From positions 496,001 through 560,000 of the forward strand of contig NZ_CP092107.1 of the NCBI RefSeq assembly GCF_029016485.1: a stretch of 64,000 bases of DNA, given 5' to 3'. Source of the DNA: Vibrio sp. JC009. GTDB taxonomy: Bacteria; Pseudomonadota; Gammaproteobacteria; Enterobacterales; Vibrionaceae. Both the position numbers and the translations under genes were made by a program. Under the pieces are notes generated by a model. That model saw only the letters and a program-made list of their open reading frames with translations. It did not search any database and had not been told where the DNA came from. Positions 27,563 through 35,840 of this stretch are shown here, piece after piece; the stretch's first letter is position 1; each line of letters starts with the position of its first letter.

Positions 27563-28649
27563 CTGCTTTCTCCTTAACTCCAAAGATTTTCTGTAGATAC
27601 ACAACCACCAGAGTGATAAATGCCAGTACTAATGCTGACGCACTCGCCATACCGATAGCCGGTGTTCCGCCCGGTGGGAAGGCATTGTGATAAACGTAAT
27701 AAGCCAGTGTAATTCTTGACTCCAGCGGAGCCGCCGCACCTAAAAGTGCAACCTGGTCAAACATCTGCAACGTACCGATAATGCCGAATGTAACGACGAC
27801 AAAAGTGACCGGTGCAAGCTGAGGAATGGTGATATTCCAGTGCTGCTGAAGCTTGTTTGCACCATCAATATGCGCTGCTTCATAAAGCTCGCCCGGAATA
27901 CCCTGAAGACCGGCCAGGAACAGCAGCATAAATGTCGGAATCGTTGTATAGATGTTCTGGATAACAATCGCCCAAAGTGTCAGCGGCATTGGACCCACAT
28001 CTTCACGGGTGTTGAGCCAGTTCACCTCAACAATCTGGTTTGTCACTTCAATCCAGCCCATTGCACTGGCAACCACTGTTGCTACACCGGCAATCAGGAA
28101 TGACATGATTCCCCAGGCCGGATCCATCCAGCCAACCGGCAAGCCTTTGAATCTGTCTTTTGTCACCAGAACAAACTGACAAGCCGCAGCAACCAGAACA
28201 AAACAGCTCAGGTGCGGATAGTGGTTAACAACGTCTGTGACAAATCCGTTTAAGTAACCGTTCTTTTGGTAGAACCAGATAAAGATCAGAGTCACCGCCG
28301 CACTGGACAAAATACTCGGCAGATAAAACGCCGTTCTGAAGAAGCTCTTTGCGCGGATTTTCGAGTTAACCAGAATCGCAAGTCCAAGAGCCAGAACCGT
28401 CTGAATCGCTGTTACGATAAGAGAGAACCAGACTGTATTTGCCAGAGCCAACAGAAACAAGTCGTCCGTCAGCAGCGCCGTAAAGTTACTTAAACCGACC
28501 CATACTGCTTCATTAAACAGGTCGTACTGAGTAAAGCTGAAGTACACGGTTCTCACTAAGGCGTATAAGAAAAATACGCCCAGGGTGAGAACGAATGGCC
28601 CGACAAGGAGCCACCCGTATACTTGTTCGCGTAATCGAAGAGAATTCAT
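27555..28649 (-). CDS. ABC sugar permease, MalF-like
   Basis: This is a 364-residue inner-membrane permease. It starts with TM1 in YGWLLVGPFVLTLGVFFLYAL. The EAA loop, EAAHIDGANKLQQHWNITIPQL, contacts the ATPase. About 70 extra residues sit mid-protein (PHLSCFVLVAAACQ to VEVNWLNTREDVGP), between TM3 and the transmission loop, and include two hydrophobic helices. It is the second gene of the operon after the binding protein, 11 bp downstream, and corresponds to YcjO. It overlaps the next permease by eight bases. Confidence 0.92.
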   Translation of the reverse strand: MNSLRLREQVYGWLLVGPFVLTLGVFFLYALVRTVYFSFTQYDLFNEAVWVGLSNFTALLTDDLFLLALANTVWFSLIVTAIQTVLALGLAILVNSKIRAKSFFRTAFYLPSILSSAAVTLIFIWFYQKNGYLNGFVTDVVNHYPHLSCFVLVAAACQFVLVTKDRFKGLPVGWMDPAWGIMSFLIAGVATVVASAMGWIEVTNQIVEVNWLNTREDVGPMPLTLWAIVIQNIYTTIPTFMLLFLAGLQGIPGELYEAAHIDGANKLQQHWNITIPQLAPVTFVVVTFGIIGTLQMFDQVALLGAAAPLESRITLAYYVYHNAFPPGGTPAIGMASASALVLAFITLVVVYLQKIFGVKEKADG

Positions 28650-28660
28650 TCGCGCACCAG

Positions 28661-29893
28661 TTAGTTAGCCATTACCGCATCAAGTTTGGTCTGAGCCATC
28701 TTGATCGCTTCTTTCTGAGACATCTGACCCAGAAGTACTGAGTTCAGTGCTTCATTGATTGGAGTCATCCATGCCGTACCGTATTCACCAAAGGCGAAAG
28801 GCTGTACGTGTTCAGATGACGCACCATCAAAAATCTGCTTAGCCAGAACGTTTTCCGATTTTTTCTGCTTAAAGAACTGTGACTTGCTTAGTGCTTCGCG
28901 ACTTGGTAGTGCCAGACCGGAATCCAGTACCCATGCCTGAGCTTTTTCGCTGGTCAGAAGTTCAACCGCTTTTTGAGTTGCTGCAACGTTTTTACCTTCA
29001 GCGTTTACACCCCACGCAACGGTAAAGATAAGGTTGCCACGGTCACCCGATTCAGGGTCTTTTGGCATAAGCGTTGTGCCGTAAGGCAGGTTTGGCGCTT
29101 TGTCACGCAGGTAGCCGCTGATCCAGTTACCTTCAAAAGTAATCGCCGTTTCTTCAGTGCCAAAACAGCCGCCGCCCCAGCCCTGACCAAGGTCTGATGC
29201 CAGAATACCTACGCCTTCACCAATCAGGCCGGTGTAGAAGTTAAATGCGCGCGTAAAGTTTTCGTCCAGTACGGTTTTGCCCTGTGCGTTGAAAGGCTTC
29301 CAACCCGTTGCAAGCGCAAAAGGAGCAAAGCGAGCGTAGTCAGGCATGACACATACACCTGAAACTTCGTCTCCCAAAGAGGCTTTCACTGCTTTTAGCT
29401 TAGTCAGCAGTTGTTCCCAGTTGTCTTCGTTTGTCGGGTATTCAACTTCTGCATCATCAAAGATATCTTTGTTGAACTGCATAGCGATGGTGTTGAAGTC
29501 TTTCGCCAGACCGTACTGCTTACCGTTGAAGGTAAAAGCACCGTTCAGGCTTGGCACCATGTTTTGTGCCACTTTATTCAGTGACTGGCTGTTAGCCGCT
29601 ACTTTGCCTGATTTCACCAGAGCGTTTGCTACCAGTACATCAATGTAAAATGCATCCGGAGCGGTTCCGGCAGAAAGGGAGTTAGTGATGTACTGAGAGA
29701 AGTCACCTTCAACAGCCTGATACTTTACGTTCAGATCAGCTGCTTTAAAGTCATCAGCCAGCACTTCGTTCACCAGCTTGTTCATTACTACCACATCATT
29801 ACCACCCCAACCGGCAATAGTGACATCCGTTGCTGCTGATACCGTTCCTGAAACAGCCGCTAATAGAGATAGAGTTAAAACGCTTTTTTTCAT
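28661..29893 (-). CDS. Extracellular sugar-binding protein, ABC family 1
   Basis: This is a 410-residue binding protein with signal peptide KKSVLTLSLLAAVSGTVSA. The mature part begins ATDVTIAGWGGND. Family-1 features include DAFYIDVLVANALVKSG, AITFEGNWISGYL, and the C-terminal SEKAQAWVLDSGLALPSR. It collects oligosaccharide in the periplasm and hands it to the permeases. It is the first gene of the operon; an 18-bp operator palindrome lies 60 bp upstream, with a TATAAT-like box on the minus strand at 29940-29945. It corresponds to YcjN. It differs from the second binding protein at 31251-32510. Confidence 0.92.
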   Translation of the reverse strand: MKKSVLTLSLLAAVSGTVSAATDVTIAGWGGNDVVVMNKLVNEVLADDFKAADLNVKYQAVEGDFSQYITNSLSAGTAPDAFYIDVLVANALVKSGKVAANSQSLNKVAQNMVPSLNGAFTFNGKQYGLAKDFNTIAMQFNKDIFDDAEVEYPTNEDNWEQLLTKLKAVKASLGDEVSGVCVMPDYARFAPFALATGWKPFNAQGKTVLDENFTRAFNFYTGLIGEGVGILASDLGQGWGGGCFGTEETAITFEGNWISGYLRDKAPNLPYGTTLMPKDPESGDRGNLIFTVAWGVNAEGKNVAATQKAVELLTSEKAQAWVLDSGLALPSREALSKSQFFKQKKSENVLAKQIFDGASSEHVQPFAFGEYGTAWMTPINEALNSVLLGQMSQKEAIKMAQTKLDAVMAN

Positions 29894-29953
29894 GACACCC
29901 TCGTTTAATGAATATATGTCTTCCCGAAAATCTGCGGAAATTATAGATCGAAA

Positions 29954-29971
29954 AACGTAAGCGCTTACGTT
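29954..29971. promoter_or_regulatory. LacI operator, 18-bp perfect palindrome
   Basis: AACGTAAGCGCTTACGTT is a perfect 18-bp palindrome with a central CG. It overlaps the expected -35 region of the minus-strand operon that starts with the binding protein at 29893. The regulator gene at 30079-31047 is adjacent, so it is the natural candidate to bind here. Confidence 0.8.
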
Positions 29972-30021
29972 ATCAAGATCACAAAAACGTAAAACACGTC
30001 ATTTGAGTGTCATAAGCACAA

Positions 30022-30049
30022 AAAAAGCGTGACAACAGTCACGCTTTTT
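30022..30049. terminator. Intrinsic terminator after the LacI gene
   Basis: AAAAAGCGTGAC at 30022-30033 pairs with GTCACGCTTTTT at 30038-30049 around a four-base loop. The A/T-rich ends give T-tracts in both directions. It closes the minus-strand LacI gene, which stops at 30079. Confidence 0.88.
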
Positions 30050-30078
30050 GGGGTTATTTATTCTCTGGAAAGTAAAAT

Positions 30079-31047
30079 TTAAGCAGTTTCGCCTTCGATT
30101 AACGTAACCGGAATGATAGAACCTCTTGGATCTTCACCTTTTGAAGCAGCCTCAAGCAAGTCTGATACCCGCTCAGCAATCTTCCACAAGTCCTGTTTAA
30201 TGGTAGTCAATCCTTTGCTGACACCAGGTAAGTGATCATAACCAACCACTGAAAAATCATCAGGGAGCTGATAGCCACGATCTTTCAGTGCAGACACTAC
30301 GCCGATTGCAGTCTCATCACACTCACAGACAAAACCATCCAGTTTTTCCAGAGACTCCTTATCCATATTGAGAATATCTCTGTATGCCGCTATTTCACAT
30401 AGCGGTTCCGGACCGGTTCTGATCTCTTTAATTGGCAGACCATTACTGGCCATAACAGACATAAACCCTTGATATCTAAACTGATACGCATCGCCATAAA
30501 CAACCGGAGTAACAAAAGCAAGGTTCTTCTTTCCTTTATTTATTAAATACTCTGTCGCGGTTCTGGTACCGTTAAAGTCATCGGGAGCGACCCAAAACGC
30601 ACCTTCAACCATGCCAATACACACTGCGGGGAGATTATTTTCTTTGGCAACCTTCAGTCTTTCATCGTTTTCTGCTACACCAAGAAGTATCGCACCACCT
30701 ATCTGTTCGAAGTCTACGCTATCCCCCTGTTTAACAGGCAAAAGGTTTTTACCTTTATTACGTAAAGCTGACGAAAGTGCAGGCCATAGCATGCCTAAAT
30801 AGCGTGAAGCACTGGTATCAAAAGGCCCAAGCGATATTGCTATGGTATTTTTGTGGCTACCGGAAAGTTCACGGGCAGAGGAACTGGGCACATAATCCAG
30901 ATCCCGGCAGATATCCAGAATCTTTTTACGTGTTTTCTCGCTTATCCCTGGCTTATTGTTCAGCGCGCGGCTCACTGAAGCTATCGAAACTCCGGCAATT
31001 CTGGCCGCTTCATGTATCGTTGCTTTTTTTATATCTTCCGTACTCAT
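30079..31047 (-). CDS. LacI-family repressor of the oligosaccharide locus (YcjW-like)
   Basis: This is a 322-residue LacI/GalR regulator. The HTH is in TIHEAARIAGVSIASVSRAL, followed by hinge DYVPSSSARELSG and a sugar-binding core with CIGMVEGAFW, YGDAYQFRYQGF and DDFSVVGYDHLPGVSKGLTTI. It sits between the operon starting at 29893 and the divergent unit at 31251, with the palindromic operator at 29954-29971 beyond its 3' end and weaker CGTAAA-type sites before its start. It probably controls both units and itself. In E. coli ycjW plays this role for ycj-ompG. The inducer is unknown. Confidence 0.9.
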   Translation of the reverse strand: MSTEDIKKATIHEAARIAGVSIASVSRALNNKPGISEKTRKKILDICRDLDYVPSSSARELSGSHKNTIAISLGPFDTSASRYLGMLWPALSSALRNKGKNLLPVKQGDSVDFEQIGGAILLGVAENDERLKVAKENNLPAVCIGMVEGAFWVAPDDFNGTRTATEYLINKGKKNLAFVTPVVYGDAYQFRYQGFMSVMASNGLPIKEIRTGPEPLCEIAAYRDILNMDKESLEKLDGFVCECDETAIGVVSALKDRGYQLPDDFSVVGYDHLPGVSKGLTTIKQDLWKIAERVSDLLEAASKGEDPRGSIIPVTLIEGETA

Positions 31048-31055
31048 ACCTAACC

Positions 31056-31071
31056 AACGTAAACTTTACTG
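31056..31071. promoter_or_regulatory. Weak operator match between the LacI gene and the second ABC unit
   Basis: AACGTAAACTTTACTG keeps the left arm and half of the right arm of the perfect operator at 29954-29971. Another half-site, GATTTACGTT, follows at about 31073-31082. They lie just upstream of the LacI start and about 180 bp upstream of the binding protein at 31251. Binding is inferred only from similarity. Confidence 0.35.
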
Positions 31072-31250
31072 TGATTTACGTTCATTTTCGTAAAACCTTA
31101 AAGTAAATGCAAGTGTTAAATAGAAAACCGAGGTAACAGAATGGAATAAAGGTAATTGTTTTGCCTTTTCGCATGAGTTTTAATTGGCCCTCTTGGAAAA
31201 ATCCCACAGCCTTGACCACAATAAATAATAAAACTGTTTCCGGAGAATCA

Positions 31251-32510
31251 ATGAAACCGCTATTACCTGTTGCCACTGCAATAAGTCTGCTTGCTTCATC
31301 CTACGCTTTGTCATCCCCTGTCGAAATTACGGTCTGGCGACATCAGGCTTCTAATGCGGAAACCAAAGCCTCCGAAAAGGCGATTAGCCGACTGAATGCT
31401 GCCCAGAATCAATATCACTTTGTGCAGGAGCTTATCCCTGCCGGTAGCTATACGCAGACGATCACCGCGGCCGCAAAGTCGGACGGGCTTCCATGCATCA
31501 TAGATATCGACCAGCCACTGGTTCCAAACTTTGCCTGGAACGGTTTTCTCTCTCCGCTGGAAAGCATGATGAGTAAAGACAGGCTTGCACAAATTAACGC
31601 TTCGGGTAAAGGAACCTATAAAGGAAAGATTTATTCCGTCGGACAATTTGATGTGGCACTGACTCTGCTTACCCGCAAATCCCTTCTGAAAAAGATTAAC
31701 GCCCGTCAGCCTGATACTGCACATCCGTGGAGCAAAGATGAGCTGATGGAGGTGCTGGACAAGATAAAGCAGACGGGAGAATACCGTTATCCTTTCGATA
31801 TTCTGGCGCTGTATACCGACGAATGGGTACCATACGGTTGGTCACCAATGATGATCTCCTGGGGAGCGGACCTTATCAACCGCGACAATTATATTGAAGC
31901 CGACGGATACCTGAACTCTGATGAAGCAATAGAGTTTGCTGAATGGATGTACTCTCTGGTTGAAGAGGATTATACAGACCGCAAACCCACCGATGATAAA
32001 GGACTGATCACCGGCCGGGTGGCCATTCAGTACACCGGCTCCTGGGCTGTCGGGGATGCCGCTAACGCTCTGGGTGATGATTTAGCCATATTGCCTGTAC
32101 CGGACTTTGGTAACGGCCCTTCCATCGGCGGTGGATCCTGGCACTGGGGGGCAACTTCCTCATGCAAACATCCGCAGGCGGCCACTGTGTTTCTTGATCA
32201 TATGACATCGCCTTTTGAAATCGCGGAAATGTCAAAGAGCACCAGCCTGATCCCAACATCAGATGCGGCGGCGCAAATAACTGAGAACTATAAAACCGGC
32301 GGAAAGTGGCGAACCTTCTATGAGTTTTCATCGCAATACGCCAGGCTGCGCCCTGAAACTCCGGCCTATGCGGTTATCTCAAGCGCATACTCAAAAGCCA
32401 TGCAGGATGTCCTTGATGGTAAAGACCCCGCTGATGCACTTGATGTGGCTGTGGACAGCATAGAATCCGCTATTGAGAAGAACAACGGCTACGGATTTGA
32501 ATTAAAGTAA
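31251..32510 (+). CDS. Second sugar-binding protein, ABC family 1
   Basis: This is a 419-residue binding protein with signal peptide KPLLPVATAISLLASSYALS. The mature part starts VEITVWRHQASNAETKASE, a family-1 opening. It carries AAAKSDGLPCIIDIDQP and IQYTGSWAVGDAAN, the ligand-region pattern of sugar-binding proteins. The ATG at 31251 follows CGGAG; an earlier frame opening would bury the signal peptide. It starts a three-gene unit with two permeases (31251-34472) that has no ATPase, next to the LacI gene. Its substrate may be related to that of the divergent operon. Confidence 0.92.
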   Translation: MKPLLPVATAISLLASSYALSSPVEITVWRHQASNAETKASEKAISRLNAAQNQYHFVQELIPAGSYTQTITAAAKSDGLPCIIDIDQPLVPNFAWNGFLSPLESMMSKDRLAQINASGKGTYKGKIYSVGQFDVALTLLTRKSLLKKINARQPDTAHPWSKDELMEVLDKIKQTGEYRYPFDILALYTDEWVPYGWSPMMISWGADLINRDNYIEADGYLNSDEAIEFAEWMYSLVEEDYTDRKPTDDKGLITGRVAIQYTGSWAVGDAANALGDDLAILPVPDFGNGPSIGGGSWHWGATSSCKHPQAATVFLDHMTSPFEIAEMSKSTSLIPTSDAAAQITENYKTGGKWRTFYEFSSQYARLRPETPAYAVISSAYSKAMQDVLDGKDPADALDVAVDSIESAIEKNNGYGFELK

Positions 32511-32513
32511 ACA

Positions 32514-33578
32514 ATGGCAAGCCACGAACGAAAATACGCTATTGCGATGGGCTCACCGGCGCTGGCCGGTCTGAGCCTGTTTCTGCTTCTGCCCTTTTTA
32601 ATGGCAATTGCACTCTCTTTTACCAATTCACGTCTTCTCTCCCCCAACCCGACAGAGCTGGTCGGTCTCGAGAACTACCGTGAGCTTCTGTCTGTCAGCT
32701 ATGTGGTTATCAGCCCGGAGCTGGATAAGGAAGGAAAGGTACGGGTTAACCGCAAAGGAGAGATCAAATACCCCAGATTGCGGCGATACCTGAAAAAGCA
32801 TCACCCGGAGCTGAAAAACTACTATGAGTTAAACTCATACATTTACAGTGACAATAATAAAGTGATTCTTCTTGCCCGTGATCCGGTTTTCTGGAAGTCG
32901 CTGTATAACACCTCGGTATTTGTTTTCGGCGTTCTGCCGCTTCAGTGTGGTCTGGCATTGGGGCTGGCCTTGCTGGTCAACAGAAAGCTAAGAGGCAGCA
33001 ATTTTTTCCGGACTCTCTACTTTGCTCCGGTTGTGACATCTATGGTGGTGGTGGCCGTTATCTGGAGTTTTCTCTATCACAAAGAGTACGGTCTGGTTAA
33101 TCAGTACATCAGCACCTTAACCTTTGGTATGGTTTCCGAAATCGACTGGCTTGGAAATCCGGATATCGCCCTGAGCGCCATTATCATTATGTCTGCGTGG
33201 CAGGGAGCGGGTGTGCAGATGCTTATCTTTCTGGCCGGGTTGCAGCAGATCCCGAAAGAGAGATATGAAGCCGCCAGTATTGACGGAGCTAACACCTGGC
33301 AGAAATTCCGTTACATCACCCTGCCCGGCCTGAGAAATACCATCATTTTTGTGCTTATTTCCACCACCATTGCCGCTTTCGGGCTGTTTACCCAGGTCGA
33401 TGTGATGACCGGCGGAGGCCCGCTGGACTCCACATCCACGGTTATGTTTCACGCAGTAAGAAAAGGCTTCCGGGAGCAGGATATCGCCTATGGTTCCGCC
33501 ATTACTGTTATCTATTTTGTGATTATTCTGGGCATCGTTCTGGCTCAGAAGTTTTACTTTGCCAGGAGGGATAACTAA
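32514..33578 (+). CDS. Second-locus ABC permease, MalF-like
   Basis: This is a 354-residue permease, 3 bp after the binding protein. TM1 is GSPALAGLSLFLLLPFLMAIALS. About 60 extra charged residues follow (RKGEIKYPRLRRYLKKH, NSYIYSDNN) in the first periplasmic loop. The EAA loop is YEAASIDGANTWQKFRYITLP. The gene overlaps nothing and abuts the next permease with no spacer. It is a functional half of a sugar importer, but no ATPase is encoded in this unit. Confidence 0.92.
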   Translation: MASHERKYAIAMGSPALAGLSLFLLLPFLMAIALSFTNSRLLSPNPTELVGLENYRELLSVSYVVISPELDKEGKVRVNRKGEIKYPRLRRYLKKHHPELKNYYELNSYIYSDNNKVILLARDPVFWKSLYNTSVFVFGVLPLQCGLALGLALLVNRKLRGSNFFRTLYFAPVVTSMVVVAVIWSFLYHKEYGLVNQYISTLTFGMVSEIDWLGNPDIALSAIIIMSAWQGAGVQMLIFLAGLQQIPKERYEAASIDGANTWQKFRYITLPGLRNTIIFVLISTTIAAFGLFTQVDVMTGGGPLDSTSTVMFHAVRKGFREQDIAYGSAITVIYFVIILGIVLAQKFYFARRDN

Positions 33579-34472
33579 ATGGCAAATCAGAGAATTGGCG
33601 ATCCTAACCTGATAGCAAAAAAGTTTCTCAGCTACGCATTGATGCTGCTGCTTGGTTACGCCTTTGTTTTTCCTCTGCTGTTTATGCTGACAGGATCACT
33701 TAAACCCGAAGCCCAGATTTTTTCCGATTTATACCAGCAGAATGCGCTGCTTCCCGTGGGGGATATCTCGCTTGATAACTACTATTCCGTATTCGAATCC
33801 ACGCGTATTGACCATTTTTTCTTTAACTCATTTCTGATCACCGGCATAACGGTAACGCTGAGCCTGCTTGTTAACTCAATGCTGGCCTATTCGCTGGTTC
33901 GCTTAGAGTGGAAAGGCCGGAGCTTTATTCTCACGCTGGTAATAAGCTTGATGATTATCCCGCCGGAGGGCATTGCCATTCCGTTGCTTATGCTGGTCTC
34001 AGAACTTCCCTGGATTGGCTGGGATGATGGCCTGATACTCAAAACTTCCTGGCTCAATACCTATCATGTTCAGATATTGCCTTTGGTGGCCAACCCTTTC
34101 TTTATCTTCCTGTTTGTCTCTTTCTTTAAAGAGATACCAAAGGACTTTGACGAAGCAGCAAAGCTCGACGGTGCCACACCCTTTCAGACCTACAGGAGCA
34201 TAATCGTTCCCATGTCGAAACCGGTTTTCGCTACTGTGGCTATTCTGGCCTTTCTTGGAAGCTGGAATCAGTATCTGTTTCCGGTGCTCTTTACTCAGTC
34301 AGAGTCTGTACGCCCGGTAATGATAGGTATGCAGCAGTTTTTCGGTAATGAAACGGACTGGGGACAAGTGCTGGCGTACGCCTCGCTGATAACTCTGCCG
34401 GTGATGATTGTCTTTATCCTGTTCCAGCGCCAGTTTGTTCAGTCCATTGCTCAGTCCGGGGTTAAAGGATAA
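33579..34472 (+). CDS. Second-locus ABC permease, MalG-like
   Basis: This is a 297-residue permease of normal length. The first TM (YALMLLLGYAFVFPLLFMLTG) starts at about residue 16. The EAA loop is DFDEAAKLDGATPFQTYRSI, and the C-terminus is RQFVQSIAQSGVKG. The stop of the MalF-like gene touches its ATG directly. In contrast to the MalG-like gene at 26147-27562 it has no periplasmic insertion. It ends the unit; the AraC gene converges on it. Confidence 0.92.
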   Translation: MANQRIGDPNLIAKKFLSYALMLLLGYAFVFPLLFMLTGSLKPEAQIFSDLYQQNALLPVGDISLDNYYSVFESTRIDHFFFNSFLITGITVTLSLLVNSMLAYSLVRLEWKGRSFILTLVISLMIIPPEGIAIPLLMLVSELPWIGWDDGLILKTSWLNTYHVQILPLVANPFFIFLFVSFFKEIPKDFDEAAKLDGATPFQTYRSIIVPMSKPVFATVAILAFLGSWNQYLFPVLFTQSESVRPVMIGMQQFFGNETDWGQVLAYASLITLPVMIVFILFQRQFVQSIAQSGVKG

Positions 34473-34487
34473 TACCAATCCCGGCAA

Positions 34488-35702
34488 TTATGTCTGCTTA
34501 ATCTTTTTCCGGTATTGCGAAGGCGTAAGGTCACAATGCTGCTTAAAAAGACTGTTAAAGCTTGATTTCGATTTAAACCCGGCCTGAAAAGCGATATCGA
34601 GGATGGTGGTTTTCTCGTCCTGACATTCCAACTGAACTTTCACCTCTTCGATGCGGAATTCATTTACATACTGATAAAAATTCTTAGAAAGGCCGGCGCT
34701 AAGAACCTGTGACAATGTCCGCCTCGGAATATTCAGGGCATCCGCCAGCACGTAAACAGAAAAGTCAGGGTCCAGAAAAGGCTTTTCGCTGTTCATGTAA
34801 TCCTGCATCTGCTCTATGGTCTGATGAATAATCCCGTCGCTCAAACCGTTATTTTCTGTTTCAGGCGTTCCGGCCTCGCTGTCTGACTCAGCGATTTCGC
34901 TCTGAACAGAAGCTTGTTCCTCTTCAGGTTCAGGCTCTTCCTGCCTGAACTGAAATACCGGCTTCTGCTTTACACCAAAAAAGCACAGAAGAACGACAAA
35001 GCAGAGAAAAGAGAGCAGATGGAGTGTCAATGGATCAATCAGAGTACCTGACTGAGTAAATTTTTCGACCACCACATTAAGCATCACAAGCACCGCAAAC
35101 AAACCCGGCAGAGCGTAGATCCACTTTAAACTCACCTGATTGTCATTTTGCGAGAAAATACCGGTGATGTTTTTCTGGTGCCGATTCAGCATATAGACTG
35201 TCACTGCGGAATAACCGATAAAGAAAAGCACATTTATCAGGCCAAAGTTGCTCAGGAGTAGTCCAAACAGTGCTGTAATTGCGTTTTCTGCCACCGGAGC
35301 TGCACCTGAGTTTATCCCCTCTGGCTGAGGCATCATCGGCTCGGAGTGCGACATTAAGATAAACAGAAAATAAAACAGGCCAAACGGCAGAAAGTGAAAA
35401 AGGTCTGACCTTTGCACCCGTATGCCCTCATCACCAGTCAGCATACGCACATAAAAATACAACAGCGGGCCATTAAGAAGATTCAGTGCCGGGTTGGTAT
35501 ACAAATATAGAGCGGGAAAATCCAGTTTCAGGTGTGAAAGAACCGCATGCATAAACGGCACATTAAGCAGGACAAGCCAGAGACACAACAACCAGTCAGT
35601 TTTATGTTTATACGATTTAGTCAATATGTTGGCCAGAGTAAACAGGCTTAGTGATATACCTATTATGCCAGCCTCCCAGCTAAAACCTTCTGCTAATGAC
35701 AA
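34488..35702 (-). CDS. Membrane-bound AraC-family regulator
   Basis: This protein of about 404 residues has at least seven hydrophobic helices in residues ~10-240 (WEAGIIGISLSLFTLANIL, LLCLWLVLLNVPFMHAV, LFHFLPFGLFYFLFILM, FGLINVLFFIGYSAVTVYML and others). An acidic linker (EEPEPEEEQASVQSEIAESD) follows. The C-terminal AraC/XylS HTH is in YVLADALNIPRRTLSQVL and TTILDIAFQAGFKSKSSFNSLFKQ. The start is probably TTG at 35700-35702, preceded by GGAG; another TTG is at 35726. It is divergent from the DUF1566 lipoprotein gene, its most likely target. A regulator kept in the membrane could sense an envelope signal directly. Confidence 0.88.
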   Translation of the reverse strand: MSLAEGFSWEAGIIGISLSLFTLANILTKSYKHKTDWLLCLWLVLLNVPFMHAVLSHLKLDFPALYLYTNPALNLLNGPLLYFYVRMLTGDEGIRVQRSDLFHFLPFGLFYFLFILMSHSEPMMPQPEGINSGAAPVAENAITALFGLLLSNFGLINVLFFIGYSAVTVYMLNRHQKNITGIFSQNDNQVSLKWIYALPGLFAVLVMLNVVVEKFTQSGTLIDPLTLHLLSFLCFVVLLCFFGVKQKPVFQFRQEEPEPEEEQASVQSEIAESDSEAGTPETENNGLSDGIIHQTIEQMQDYMNSEKPFLDPDFSVYVLADALNIPRRTLSQVLSAGLSKNFYQYVNEFRIEEVKVQLECQDEKTTILDIAFQAGFKSKSSFNSLFKQHCDLTPSQYRKKIKQT

Positions 35703-35840
35703 ATGTCCAACTCCATCTTGCAACAAAAACTAAAAACTTCAAAAAAAACGTCCAAACAGCGCCAACTGGACGATCTATTCCTTATTAATCCATAGATTAT
35801 ACGTCCAGACCTATCCAGACAACCCAAGAGAATCATAAAG

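Noticed and set aside
29971-29990. CRP site next to the 18-bp operator (TGTGATCTTGATAACG on the minus strand)
   Set aside because: Only one half fits the consensus; the second half is poor, so it is not listed as a feature.
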